Source: Flavobacterium sp. CYK-55 | Lineage (GTDB): Bacteria > Bacteroidota > Bacteroidia > Flavobacteriales > Flavobacteriaceae | Assembly: GCF_018413465.1 (NCBI RefSeq) | Contig: NZ_JAHCDK010000001.1 | Location: forward strand, 62,001-126,000 | Length of the DNA: 64,000 nucleotides | Direction of reading: 5' to 3' | Shown here: piece by piece, positions 8,446 through 15,479 of the stretch | Layout: every line of letters starts with the position of its first letter | Position numbering within the stretch: the stretch's first letter is position 1 | Made by a program: the position numbers and the translations under genes | The notes under the pieces: generated by a model | Told to the model about the DNA's origin: nothing | What the model saw: the letters and a program-made list of their open reading frames with translations, nothing else | Databases searched by the model: none

Positions 8446-8856
8446 CTAATCATGCGTCCATTCGCGGTCACTGCGAAACACAGTTCCTTTGAACAGCGCA
8501 ACGGTTTGATCGGCTTTTTTGATGTGCACCGAATAAAACCCGAATTTGTTTTTGAGTGCTTCTTCACGCGCTACCGCGGTTATAATATCGCCGGCTTGAA
8601 GCGTCTCAATGTGGTTGATGGACGTATCAACACTGACCGATTGACGTCCGTGGGAATTAGCGGCAAAGGCCAGCGCACTATCGGCCAAAGCATAGGTAAT
8701 TCCGCCATGAGCAATGTTGAATCCGTTGAGCATTTCGGCGCGTACGGTCATCGAAAGTGTACAGGTTCCATGATCTATGTGCACGAGTTCAATGCCGAGC
8801 CATTGGCTGAAAGCATCGTTGCTGAGCATTTTATGTACAATTTCGTTTGGGCTCAT
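8446..8856 (-). CDS. paaI: hydroxyphenylacetyl-CoA thioesterase PaaI
   Basis: A 136-residue hot-dog-fold thioesterase. The segment MLNGFNIAHGGITYALADSA contains the HGG motif and the catalytic aspartate typical of PaaI. In the pathway PaaI hydrolyses ring-hydroxylated phenylacetyl-CoA and other stalled CoA esters, freeing CoA. It follows paaH after 39 nt. Length and motif order agree with the family and no residue appears missing. Confidence 0.92.
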   Translation of the reverse strand: MSPNEIVHKMLSNDAFSQWLGIELVHIDHGTCTLSMTVRAEMLNGFNIAHGGITYALADSALAFAANSHGRQSVSVDTSINHIETLQAGDIITAVAREEALKNKFGFYSVHIKKADQTVALFKGTVFRSDREWTHD

Positions 8857-8895
8857 GTTTTAAAATGTGAAAACCTAACCGGAAAAATTTCGCGA

Positions 8896-10050
8896 TTAGG
8901 TGTGATAAAATTTTTGTTTGTTTTGGTTCATTCTGCGCAAAATCGGGCTGCACCTGTAGCGGTCTTCATGGTATTCATCATACAAGGCATCGAGCTTTTG
9001 CACGCACCAATCAATACCCAATTCATCGGCCCACGCCAGTATGCCTTTCGGGTAATTGACGCCTTTGGTCATGGCGTTATCAATATCTTGGGCCGAGGCA
9101 ATGTTAAGGAATAAAGCATCGGCCGCCTCGTTGATGAGCATGACTAAAACGCGCTCGAATATATTTTTGGCCAGCGCTTGATCTGTCTTGGACTGGGGCA
9201 TTTCTTGGCTGTAATCGTAAAATCCGCGGCCTGATTTTCTGCCTAGGAATCCGGCTTCGAGCAATCGTTTTTGGCTGAACGAAGGTTTGTATCTGGGATC
9301 AAAATAAAAAGCGGAAAAAACGGTTTCGGTAACAATGTAATTCACGTCGTGCCCGATAAAATCCATGAGCTCAAAGGGGCCCATGCGGAAATTCCCTTGC
9401 GCTTTCATCGCGGCATCAATCGTGGCAAAATCGGCTACGCCTTCTTCATACAAACGAATGGCTTCGCTGTAAAAAGGTCGCGCCACGCGGTTGACAATAA
9501 AGCCCGGTGTGTCTTTGGCTACGGCTACGGTTTTCTTCCAACTTGAAATGATTTCAACCGCTTTCTGTAAAGTAGCTTCGCTGGTTTGCACCGCGGGAAC
9601 AACTTCCACAAGTTGCATGAGCGGCGCTGGATTGAAAAAGTGAATTCCGATGACGCGCTCAGATTTTTGGCAGGAAGCCGCAATCGAAGCAATTGATAAA
9701 GACGAAGTGTTGGAAGCCAATATAGTTTGCGCTGAAACGATGCTTTCGAGTTCTGAAAACAGCTTTCGTTTGACTTCTAGATTTTCAACGATGGCTTCGA
9801 TGACCAAATCGGCATCAAACAATTCCTCAAGCGCGCTCACATAGGCAATCGAACCTGAAATCCGGCTTTTCTCGCCCACGTCGATTTTTCCTTTTTCAAC
9901 CAATGTCGTTAAGGTTTTTTCTAGTGCCGATTGGCTTCGGGACAACGCCTCCTGATTGGTGTCATATATCTTAACTGAACAACCGGCTGTGGCCGCAACT
10001 TGCGCTATTCCGCTTCCCATGGTGCCTGAACCTATGACTGCTACTTTCAT
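8896..10050 (-). CDS. paaH: 3-hydroxyacyl-CoA dehydrogenase PaaH
   Basis: A 384-residue NAD-dependent dehydrogenase that oxidises 3-hydroxyadipyl-CoA to 3-oxoadipyl-CoA. The Rossmann motif is AVIGSGTMGSGIAQVAA at the start; LASNTSSLSIASIAA and GIHFFNPAPLMQLVEVVP carry the catalytic Ser and His; KDTPGFIVNRVARPFYSEA links to the C-terminal helical domain, which is present twice (about residues 185-280 and 290-375). It is a single-function dehydrogenase without a crotonase domain. It lies between paaG and paaI in the island. Confidence 0.93.
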   Translation of the reverse strand: MKVAVIGSGTMGSGIAQVAATAGCSVKIYDTNQEALSRSQSALEKTLTTLVEKGKIDVGEKSRISGSIAYVSALEELFDADLVIEAIVENLEVKRKLFSELESIVSAQTILASNTSSLSIASIAASCQKSERVIGIHFFNPAPLMQLVEVVPAVQTSEATLQKAVEIISSWKKTVAVAKDTPGFIVNRVARPFYSEAIRLYEEGVADFATIDAAMKAQGNFRMGPFELMDFIGHDVNYIVTETVFSAFYFDPRYKPSFSQKRLLEAGFLGRKSGRGFYDYSQEMPQSKTDQALAKNIFERVLVMLINEAADALFLNIASAQDIDNAMTKGVNYPKGILAWADELGIDWCVQKLDALYDEYHEDRYRCSPILRRMNQNKQKFYHT

Positions 10051-10130
10051 TTTGTAATTTTAGGATTTTAGGACAATCGGATTCTGAAACTTAACTTTTA
10101 AATCCTACAGTCTTATAGTCTTACAATCAA

Positions 10131-10913
10131 TTAATTCCCCTTAAATTCTGGGGTTCTTTTCTCCATAAACGCATTTACGCCTTCTTGATAATCATGAGAT
10201 GAGCTCGCGTCGATTTGCAAATCAGATTCCATAGCCAGCTGTTCTTGCAAGTTGTGAATCATGGATTTATTTAACAATTTTTTGGTCAAGGCTAAGGCAT
10301 GCGTAGGCATTTGCGACAAGGTTGCAGCCAATTTCTGAACTTCTTCTTCAAAGAAAGCCACCGGATAAAATTTGTATATCATCCCAATTTCAAAGGCTTC
10401 TTGAGCACCAACTTTATCGCCGAGCATCATCAGTGCTGAGGCTTTTTGAAAACCAATCAAACGCGGCAAAAAGAAAGTTCCGGCACTGTCAGGCACCAAA
10501 CCAATTTTACTAAAAGCTTGAATAAATGAGGCCGACTCAGCAGCCACCACAATATCACAAGCCAAAGCGATGTTGGCTCCGGCTCCGGCTGCTACACCAT
10601 TCACGGCAGCAACAATCGGTTTGTCAATACTGCGAATGCGTTCAATGATTGGGTTGTAATGTTCTTCGAGAATTTTTCTGAAACCCGGCATGAGTTCAGG
10701 CGTGGTGACTTCTTTGAGATCTTGACCTGCGCAGAAAGCTTTTCCGGCTCCGGTAATGATAATCACGCGCACCGAAGCATCGGCGGCGCATTGATCTAAT
10801 TTATTTTGCATTGAAAGCGCCATTTCGCGGTTGAAGCTATTGAAGACTTCAGGGCGATTGAGGGTTAACCATGCAATGCTGTTCTCGATTTTAAGTTCGA
10901 TAGAGTTGCTCAT
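10131..10913 (-). CDS. paaG: 1,2-epoxyphenylacetyl-CoA isomerase PaaG
   Basis: A 260-residue crotonase-fold protein that isomerises the ring epoxide to oxepin-CoA and also shifts double bonds downstream. Key segments are FCAGQDLKEV, NGVAAGAGANIALACD and FSKIGLVPDSAGTFFLPRL, the last with the aspartate used by PaaG in place of the hydratase glutamate. The start at MSNSIELKIENS is preferred; an upstream ATG would translate the intercistronic hairpin repeat. It follows paaD after 51 nt. Confidence 0.9.
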   Translation of the reverse strand: MSNSIELKIENSIAWLTLNRPEVFNSFNREMALSMQNKLDQCAADASVRVIIITGAGKAFCAGQDLKEVTTPELMPGFRKILEEHYNPIIERIRSIDKPIVAAVNGVAAGAGANIALACDIVVAAESASFIQAFSKIGLVPDSAGTFFLPRLIGFQKASALMMLGDKVGAQEAFEIGMIYKFYPVAFFEEEVQKLAATLSQMPTHALALTKKLLNKSMIHNLQEQLAMESDLQIDASSSHDYQEGVNAFMEKRTPEFKGN

Positions 10914-10929
10914 ACCTATTTTATTTAAA

Positions 10930-10960
10930 AACCTACAAGGTTTCAAAAACCTCGCAGGTT
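10930..10960 (-). repeat. intercistronic hairpin repeat, copy 2
   Basis: AACCTACAAGGTTT / AAACCTCGCAGGTT, 16 nt before the paaG start. Relative to copy 1 one more position has changed, yet on the transcribed strand both deviations are G-U pairs, so the RNA stem is preserved while the complementary strand would have mismatches. Confidence 0.75.
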
Positions 10961-10964
10961 GATT

Positions 10965-11465
10965 TTATTTTAAACATTTAAAATAATCAAAAGGCTCCAG
11001 ACATTCTTGGCATTGAAATAAGGCCTTACAAGCCGTTGAACCAAACTGACTCACCAACTGCGTGTTTTGTGAACCGCACTGAGGGCATTCGACTATTTTT
11101 TTATTTCCGAGCAAAGCTTCTTTGTCTGCTTCGGGTTGTAAAGGCGCTGCGATGCCGTATTTCTCGAGCGCTTCTCTTCCGCGGCTGGTGATCCAATCTG
11201 TGGTCCAAGCCGGTGAAAGCACCAGTTGAACACGCGCTTCGATTCCTTGGTCGCGAAAGGCTTTTTTGATGTCATCGCCCATTACATCCATGGCCGGACA
11301 GCCGCTGTAGGTGGGCGTTATTTTTATTTCGGCTACATTTCCGTTGCGCAAGGCTGATCGAACTACGCCCATATCCATGAGTGATAAAACCGGAATTTCC
11401 GGATCAGAGACACTTTGAAGTATCTCGATAAATTCAGGCTCTATTTGGATATCGGTTGTAGTCAT
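10965..11465 (-). CDS. paaD: phenylacetyl-CoA epoxidase maturation protein PaaD
   Basis: A 166-residue MIP18/DUF59-type protein with a C-terminal zinc-finger-like tail. The DUF59 core is SVSDPEIPVLSLMDMGVV and ITPTYSGCPAMDVM with its conserved cysteine. The tail has VECPQCGSQNT and FQCQECLEPFDYFKC, two CxxC pairs. PaaD is required for maturation of the PaaABCE epoxidase, probably of the PaaE Fe-S centre. It starts 1 nt after the paaC stop is passed in the transcript, so translation is tightly coupled. Confidence 0.93.
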   Translation of the reverse strand: MTTTDIQIEPEFIEILQSVSDPEIPVLSLMDMGVVRSALRNGNVAEIKITPTYSGCPAMDVMGDDIKKAFRDQGIEARVQLVLSPAWTTDWITSRGREALEKYGIAAPLQPEADKEALLGNKKIVECPQCGSQNTQLVSQFGSTACKALFQCQECLEPFDYFKCLK

Positions 11466-11466
11466 C

Positions 11467-12219
11467 TTACCAAGTCATGTTCGGAAAAGTGCGCTGCATA
11501 TATTGCAAATCAGTGAGAATATAACCCATGTGCTCGCTGTGACGACCCATTTTTCCGCCTTTTTGGAAAAATTCCAATACAGGTGTTTTTAGCGTTGCTT
11601 CAGAAAGTACTTGGCTGACATTTTTGTGATAGGCCGATTTAAAAGCTGAAACATCCACGCCGATTCCTTGTGAAACCATCGCTGCATCCGCCTCAGTCAT
11701 TTGAAAAAGCTCATCGGTAAATTGCCAAAGATAATCCATGGCTTCTTGGATGCGCTGGTGGCTTTCGTCGGTTCCATCGCCTAAACGTTTGATCCAATCA
11801 GATGAAAAACGAACGTGATAGCTGACTTCTTTGATGCTCTTTTGGGCAATGGCTGCTAGATTTTCGTCTTTGCTGAATTGCAATTGCTCGAGCAACAACA
11901 AATGAAAATGATCAAACAAAAACTGACGTGCCATGACATAAGCAAAATCAATATTGGGCTGCTCGACGAGTAAAACGTTTTTGTATTCGCGTTCTAAACG
12001 CAAAAAAGCAACCGTATCCTCAGTCGCTTCTCCGCCTTGTAATTTCGCTACATACTGATAATAACTGCGGGTTTGCCCGAGTAAATCAAGCGCGATGTTG
12101 GTTCCGGCAATGTCGGTTTCAAGCGTTGGGCCATGACCGCACAATTCGCCCAAACGCTGACCTAAAATAAGCGCGTTATCGGCAATTCCGAATATATATT
12201 GAATGAGTGATTCGTTCAT
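11467..12219 (-). CDS. paaC: phenylacetyl-CoA epoxidase structural subunit PaaC
   Basis: A 250-residue ferritin-like helical subunit that binds and stabilises PaaA. Segments such as GIADNALILGQRLGELCGHG, ISYHV-type helix KEVSYHVRFSSDWIKRLGDG and MGRHSEHMGYILTDLQYMQ match PaaC. It lacks a full di-iron set, as expected for this structural partner. Its neighbours are paaB (1 nt apart) and paaD (1 nt apart). Confidence 0.94.
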   Translation of the reverse strand: MNESLIQYIFGIADNALILGQRLGELCGHGPTLETDIAGTNIALDLLGQTRSYYQYVAKLQGGEATEDTVAFLRLEREYKNVLLVEQPNIDFAYVMARQFLFDHFHLLLLEQLQFSKDENLAAIAQKSIKEVSYHVRFSSDWIKRLGDGTDESHQRIQEAMDYLWQFTDELFQMTEADAAMVSQGIGVDVSAFKSAYHKNVSQVLSEATLKTPVLEFFQKGGKMGRHSEHMGYILTDLQYMQRTFPNMTW

Positions 12220-12220
12220 T

Positions 12221-12502
12221 TTACATGTGTTTTAGTTCTTCGGGCAATTCGTAAAACGTTGGGTGACGGTAGGCTTTATCCTTGGCCGGCTCAAACATTT
12301 CACCATTGTGCTCCGGATTCGAAGCGGTAATATATTTAGATTCAACCACCCAAATGCTCACGCCTTCCATGCGACGCGTATACACATCGCGGGCATTCTC
12401 AAGCGCCATAGTAGCGTCTGATGCGTGCAGCGAGCCGCAATGACGGTGCTCTAATCCGTTTTTACTTCTGATAAATACTTCCCAAAGTGGCCAATTTTTC
12501 AT
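12221..12502 (-). CDS. paaB: phenylacetyl-CoA epoxidase subunit PaaB
   Basis: A 93-residue subunit starting at MKNWPLWEVFIRSKNG; a longer in-frame extension that would overlap paaA is rejected because it encodes no family sequence. PaaB bridges two PaaAC heterodimers in the epoxidase complex. The typical GLEHRHCGSLHASDATMALE and DVYTRRMEGVSIWVVES are visible. It sits 17 nt after paaA. Confidence 0.94.
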   Translation of the reverse strand: MKNWPLWEVFIRSKNGLEHRHCGSLHASDATMALENARDVYTRRMEGVSIWVVESKYITASNPEHNGEMFEPAKDKAYRHPTFYELPEELKHM

Positions 12503-12519
12503 AATCGTTATGTTGTCCG

Positions 12520-13473
12520 TTATACTGCTTTTTCTAATTTTAATTCTTGCTTTTCGGCATAAGCCATCGCGGCATCTCGCACCCAAGTGCCTTTTTCCCA
12601 AGCGGTGCGACGAGCATCTAAACGTTGCTTGTTACAAGGTCCGTGGCCTTTGACTACTTGCCAGAATTCATTCCAGTCGAGCTCACCAAAATCATAGTGT
12701 TTGCGCGCTTCGTTCCATTTTAAATTCGGATCAGGAATGGTCAATCCCAAAATATTGGCTTGCGGAACGGTTTGATCCACAAACTGCTGACGGAGTTCGT
12801 CATTGGTTTTTCGTTTGAGCTTCCATTTGACTGATTGTTCGGTGTTGGGCGAATCGGCATCTTTCGGGCCGAACATCATCAGCGATGGCCACCACCAACG
12901 ATTCATAGCATCTTGCGCCATGGCTTTTTGCTCTGGAGTACCGTTGCAAAGTGTGAGCAAGATTTCATAACCTTGACGCTGATGAAAACTCTCTTCTTTG
13001 CAGATGCGAATCATCGCGCGTGAATAAGGCCCATAGGATGTGCCCATTAAAGCCACTTGATTGATGATCGCCGCACCGTCAACGAGCCAACCCACCGCGC
13101 CCATATCGGCCCAAGTAATGGCTGGATAGTTAAAAATGCTCGAATATTTGGCGGCTCCGCTGTGGAGTTGCTCATACATTTCTTCACGCGAAATACCCAA
13201 GGTTTCGGCGGCACTGTACAAATACAAACCGTGTCCGCCTTCGTCTTGAATTTTGGCCAACAAGGCTACTTTGCGACGTAAAGATGGCGCGCGGGTAATC
13301 CAGTTGGCTTCGGGCAACATCCCGACAATTTCAGAATGGGCGTGTTGCGAAATTTGGCGAATATGCGTTTGGCGATACTTCTCGGGCATCCAATCTTTGG
13401 GCTCGATTTTCTGGTCATTGGCAATGCGCTGTTCAAATATTTCTTCTAAACTTTTGATTTCTTTCTCAGACAT
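12520..13473 (-). CDS. paaA: phenylacetyl-CoA epoxidase catalytic subunit PaaA
   Basis: A 317-residue bacterial multicomponent-monooxygenase-like subunit carrying the di-iron site that inserts oxygen into the ring of phenylacetyl-CoA. Ligand-bearing helices are visible as [37 protein letters not shown] and [16 protein letters not shown], which contain the expected Glu and ExxH motifs. Full length. Together with PaaB, C and E it forms the ring epoxidase, which needs oxygen, so the host uses an aerobic route. Confidence 0.95.
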   Translation of the reverse strand: MSEKEIKSLEEIFEQRIANDQKIEPKDWMPEKYRQTHIRQISQHAHSEIVGMLPEANWITRAPSLRRKVALLAKIQDEGGHGLYLYSAAETLGISREEMYEQLHSGAAKYSSIFNYPAITWADMGAVGWLVDGAAIINQVALMGTSYGPYSRAMIRICKEESFHQRQGYEILLTLCNGTPEQKAMAQDAMNRWWWPSLMMFGPKDADSPNTEQSVKWKLKRKTNDELRQQFVDQTVPQANILGLTIPDPNLKWNEARKHYDFGELDWNEFWQVVKGHGPCNKQRLDARRTAWEKGTWVRDAAMAYAEKQELKLEKAV

Positions 13474-13503
13474 AATCTTCAGTTTTTAGGGTTGGATGTT
13501 GGA

Positions 13504-14577
13504 TTAAATACCAAAGTCGACGACTACTTTTTTAGAAGTCGGTACGGCTTGGCAACTTAGGATATAATTTTTGGCAATTTCGTCTTCTTCGAGTGAATAG
13601 TTGAGTTTCATCTCTACGCTACCGTCAACCACTTTGCAACGGCAAGTACTGCAAACACCGCCTTTACAAGCAAAAGGCAAATCAGCTCCGGCGGCCAGAG
13701 CACCATCGAGAATGTTGTCAAAATCTTCGCCCATAACAAAGTGGAATTCTTTGCCGCCGTCAATAATCGTGACTTCAGTACCGTCGACTTTTTTATCGAC
13801 AATTTTGCTGATGCGCTGCTTGTCTTCTTCTGACAAACCGGTATTGAACAATTCGTAATGGATTTTTTCTTTGGGCAAACCGGCTTTGGTGAGCTCGTCG
13901 CGCAATAAGTGAATCATTTCTTCAGGCCCGCAGATAAAACAATCATCAGTATTAGGAACGTCAATGATTTTATCGGTGAGCACTTGAATTTTTTCAGCGG
14001 TAAAACGACCGTTGTAGAGCTCGATGCTACGGTGTTCTTGCGTGAGGAAATAGAAAATCTCAAATCGACCGAAGTAGCGGTTTTTGAGTTGTTCGATTTC
14101 TTCTTTGAAGATGATGGATTTTACCGTTCTGTTGAGATAAAACAACTTAAAAGTGCTGTTCGGCTCGGCGGCCAAATGCGCTTTGATGATGGATAAAACA
14201 GGGGTGATTCCGCTACCGGCAGCAAAAGCAATATAGTTCTTGACCGAAGCCGGATTGAGTTCTGTATGAAAGGTTCCGTGTGGTGGCATCACCTCAAGCA
14301 TATCGCCTTTTTTGAGCGCATCGTTGACAAAACTTGAAAAAACGCCCTCGGTGATTTTCTTGACCGCCACTTGCCATTTGTTTTCAGCCGGACTGGTACA
14401 CAGCGAATACGAACGGCGCACATCTTGGCCGTTGATCATAGAACGCAGCGTTAAATGCTGTCCTTGCTTGAACTGAAATTCATTGTGAAGTTCTGCCGGA
14501 ACCTCAAAAGTAACCACCGAACAATCTTTGGTGGTTTTGTATATATCGGCAATTTTAAGACTGTGAAATTTGGCCAT
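13504..14577 (-). CDS. paaE: phenylacetyl-CoA epoxidase reductase PaaE
   Basis: A 357-residue flavoprotein reductase starting at MAKFHSLKIADIYK. The FAD-binding domain has RRSYSLCTSP; the NAD(P) domain has FAAGSGITPVLSIIKAHL and CFICGPEEMIH; the C-terminal plant-type 2Fe-2S domain has CKGGVCSTCRCKVVDG and a distal cysteine in YILSCQAVP. It passes electrons to PaaA. It is the first structural gene behind the promoter and operator at 14596-14627, so it should be the most directly regulated gene of the island. Confidence 0.94.
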   Translation of the reverse strand: MAKFHSLKIADIYKTTKDCSVVTFEVPAELHNEFQFKQGQHLTLRSMINGQDVRRSYSLCTSPAENKWQVAVKKITEGVFSSFVNDALKKGDMLEVMPPHGTFHTELNPASVKNYIAFAAGSGITPVLSIIKAHLAAEPNSTFKLFYLNRTVKSIIFKEEIEQLKNRYFGRFEIFYFLTQEHRSIELYNGRFTAEKIQVLTDKIIDVPNTDDCFICGPEEMIHLLRDELTKAGLPKEKIHYELFNTGLSEEDKQRISKIVDKKVDGTEVTIIDGGKEFHFVMGEDFDNILDGALAAGADLPFACKGGVCSTCRCKVVDGSVEMKLNYSLEEDEIAKNYILSCQAVPTSKKVVVDFGI

Positions 14578-14595
14578 GCATGAATTATTTACAAG

Positions 14596-14627
14596 ACTAA
14601 CAACTGTTAGTTTACTATGCAAATTTA
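14596..14627 (-). promoter_or_regulatory. paa promoter -7 box with overlapping PaaR-type operator
   Basis: On the minus strand TAAATTTG (14627-14620) matches the Bacteroidetes -7 box. Eight nucleotides downstream, at the expected transcript start, lies the palindrome ACTAACAACTGTTAGT (14596-14611) with 7-bp arms. It resembles CnAACGnnCGTTnG reported for Thermus PaaR, with symmetrical G-to-A and C-to-T changes. The repressor gene is the next gene upstream. Confidence 0.6.
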
Positions 14628-14694
14628 AACATTATTTCTGAAATGTTACGATAACGTTTGAAAATTTGTAACTGACTGTTAATTAACCACTTTT

Positions 14695-14790
14695 GCCCTA
14701 GCCCTGATTGCAGCGGCTATCCTTTTTGCTTGATGGAATTTGATGGATTGACTTTGGTTGGCAAGCAAAAAGATAATAGCGAAAAGCAGG
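14695..14790 (+). repeat. dispersed hairpin element, copy 3
   Basis: GCCCTAGCCCTGATTGCAGC, GGCTATC, then an 11-bp perfect stem CTTTTTGCTTG / CAAGCAAAAAG enclosing 29 nt, then ATAATAGCGAAAAGCAGG. It lies between the tetR-type gene and paaE and is opposite to their transcription. The long perfect inner stem is unique to this copy while the arms are shared. Confidence 0.8.
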
Positions 14791-14814
14791 TTCCCGGCTT
14801 CAAAAAAAACAAAA

Positions 14815-15387
14815 CTAGCTAACGATTCCTTGCAAAAGCACTTCGGTCATGGCGGTTTTAAGCACCGATTCGTTGGGACTTTTCTTTTTTCCGTACCACA
14901 AATAGAGCGTTCTGAGCGTGGATAGTGTGGAGAAAATCACGACCTCAACATTGAGGTTTTTAAGCTCGCCTTGCGCCATGCCTTGCTTGATGATGGTTCT
15001 GAAATGTTCTTCGTATTCTTCGCGCATCGTGACAAAATAAGCCAGTTTTTCTGCTTCAAGATGCATCCAATCGTTGTTGAGACAAGCCAGCGCATCGGGG
15101 TTTCGGACGGTAATATCGATGTGGAGTTGAATGACTTTTTTGAGTTTTTCAATGGTGGATTCATCTGAAGAAACTATCTGCAAAATGGTGCTCGTGAACT
15201 CTTCGGCAATTTCAATGATGATCAAAACCAGAATTTCTTGTTTGGATTTGATGTGGTTGTATAAACTCGCCGCTTTGATGTTCATGGCCTGAGCGATATC
15301 GCGCATGGTCACGGCGCTGTAGCCTTTTTCTTTGAAGAGTTGGGCGGCTACGGTAATGATTTCGGTTTTGCGGTCAAGAGGTTTCAT
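14815..15387 (-). CDS. TetR/AcrR family regulator, probable PaaR repressor
   Basis: A 190-residue TetR-type repressor. The helix-turn-helix is near the start (FKEKGYSAVTMRDIAQAMNI, then ASLYNHIKSKQEIL); the rest is a helical ligand domain without recognisable motifs. Its position upstream of paaE and the palindrome in front of paaE suggest it is the PaaR-type repressor, released by phenylacetyl-CoA. The ATG start is chosen because the upstream TTG is the last part of a TATATTTG -7 box. No strong operator is seen at its own promoter. Confidence 0.85.
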   Translation of the reverse strand: MKPLDRKTEIITVAAQLFKEKGYSAVTMRDIAQAMNIKAASLYNHIKSKQEILVLIIIEIAEEFTSTILQIVSSDESTIEKLKKVIQLHIDITVRNPDALACLNNDWMHLEAEKLAYFVTMREEYEEHFRTIIKQGMAQGELKNLNVEVVIFSTLSTLRTLYLWYGKKKSPNESVLKTAMTEVLLQGIVS

Positions 15388-15393
15388 CGGTTT

Positions 15394-15401
15394 CAAATAT
15401 A
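15394..15401 (-). promoter_or_regulatory. -7 box of the TetR-type gene
   Basis: TATATTTG on the minus strand fits TAnnTTTG and ends only 6 nt before the ATG. Transcription would begin at or next to the start codon, implying a leaderless or nearly leaderless mRNA. No clear TTG -33 box is seen. Confidence 0.5.
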
Positions 15402-15425
15402 GAATTATTTACCGTTGCATTAAAT

Positions 15426-15453
15426 AAAAAACCACGCCTTTGCAGACGTGGTT
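15426..15453 (-). terminator. rho-independent terminator of the adhesin gene
   Basis: AACCACG (15430-15436) pairs with CGTGGTT (15447-15453); the minus strand continues in a T-run. It ends the adhesin transcript 27 nt after its stop codon and separates it from the TetR-type gene. Confidence 0.85.
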
Positions 15454-15479
15454 CAAAACAAAATTAGGAAACTAAAAAA

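Noticed and set aside
10914..10946. Upstream ATG extending paaG by 11 codons
   Set aside because: The extra codons are the intercistronic hairpin repeat, and the crotonase family starts at the later ATG.
12503..12601. Longer PaaB start overlapping paaA
   Set aside because: The extra 33 residues are shadow coding of paaA; PaaB proteins begin at the MKNWPLWEV-type start.
13788..13803. Single ATCGACAA-like site in paaE
   Set aside because: It lies in coding DNA and is not paired at 20 bp, so it is not counted with the gldK/LRR sites.
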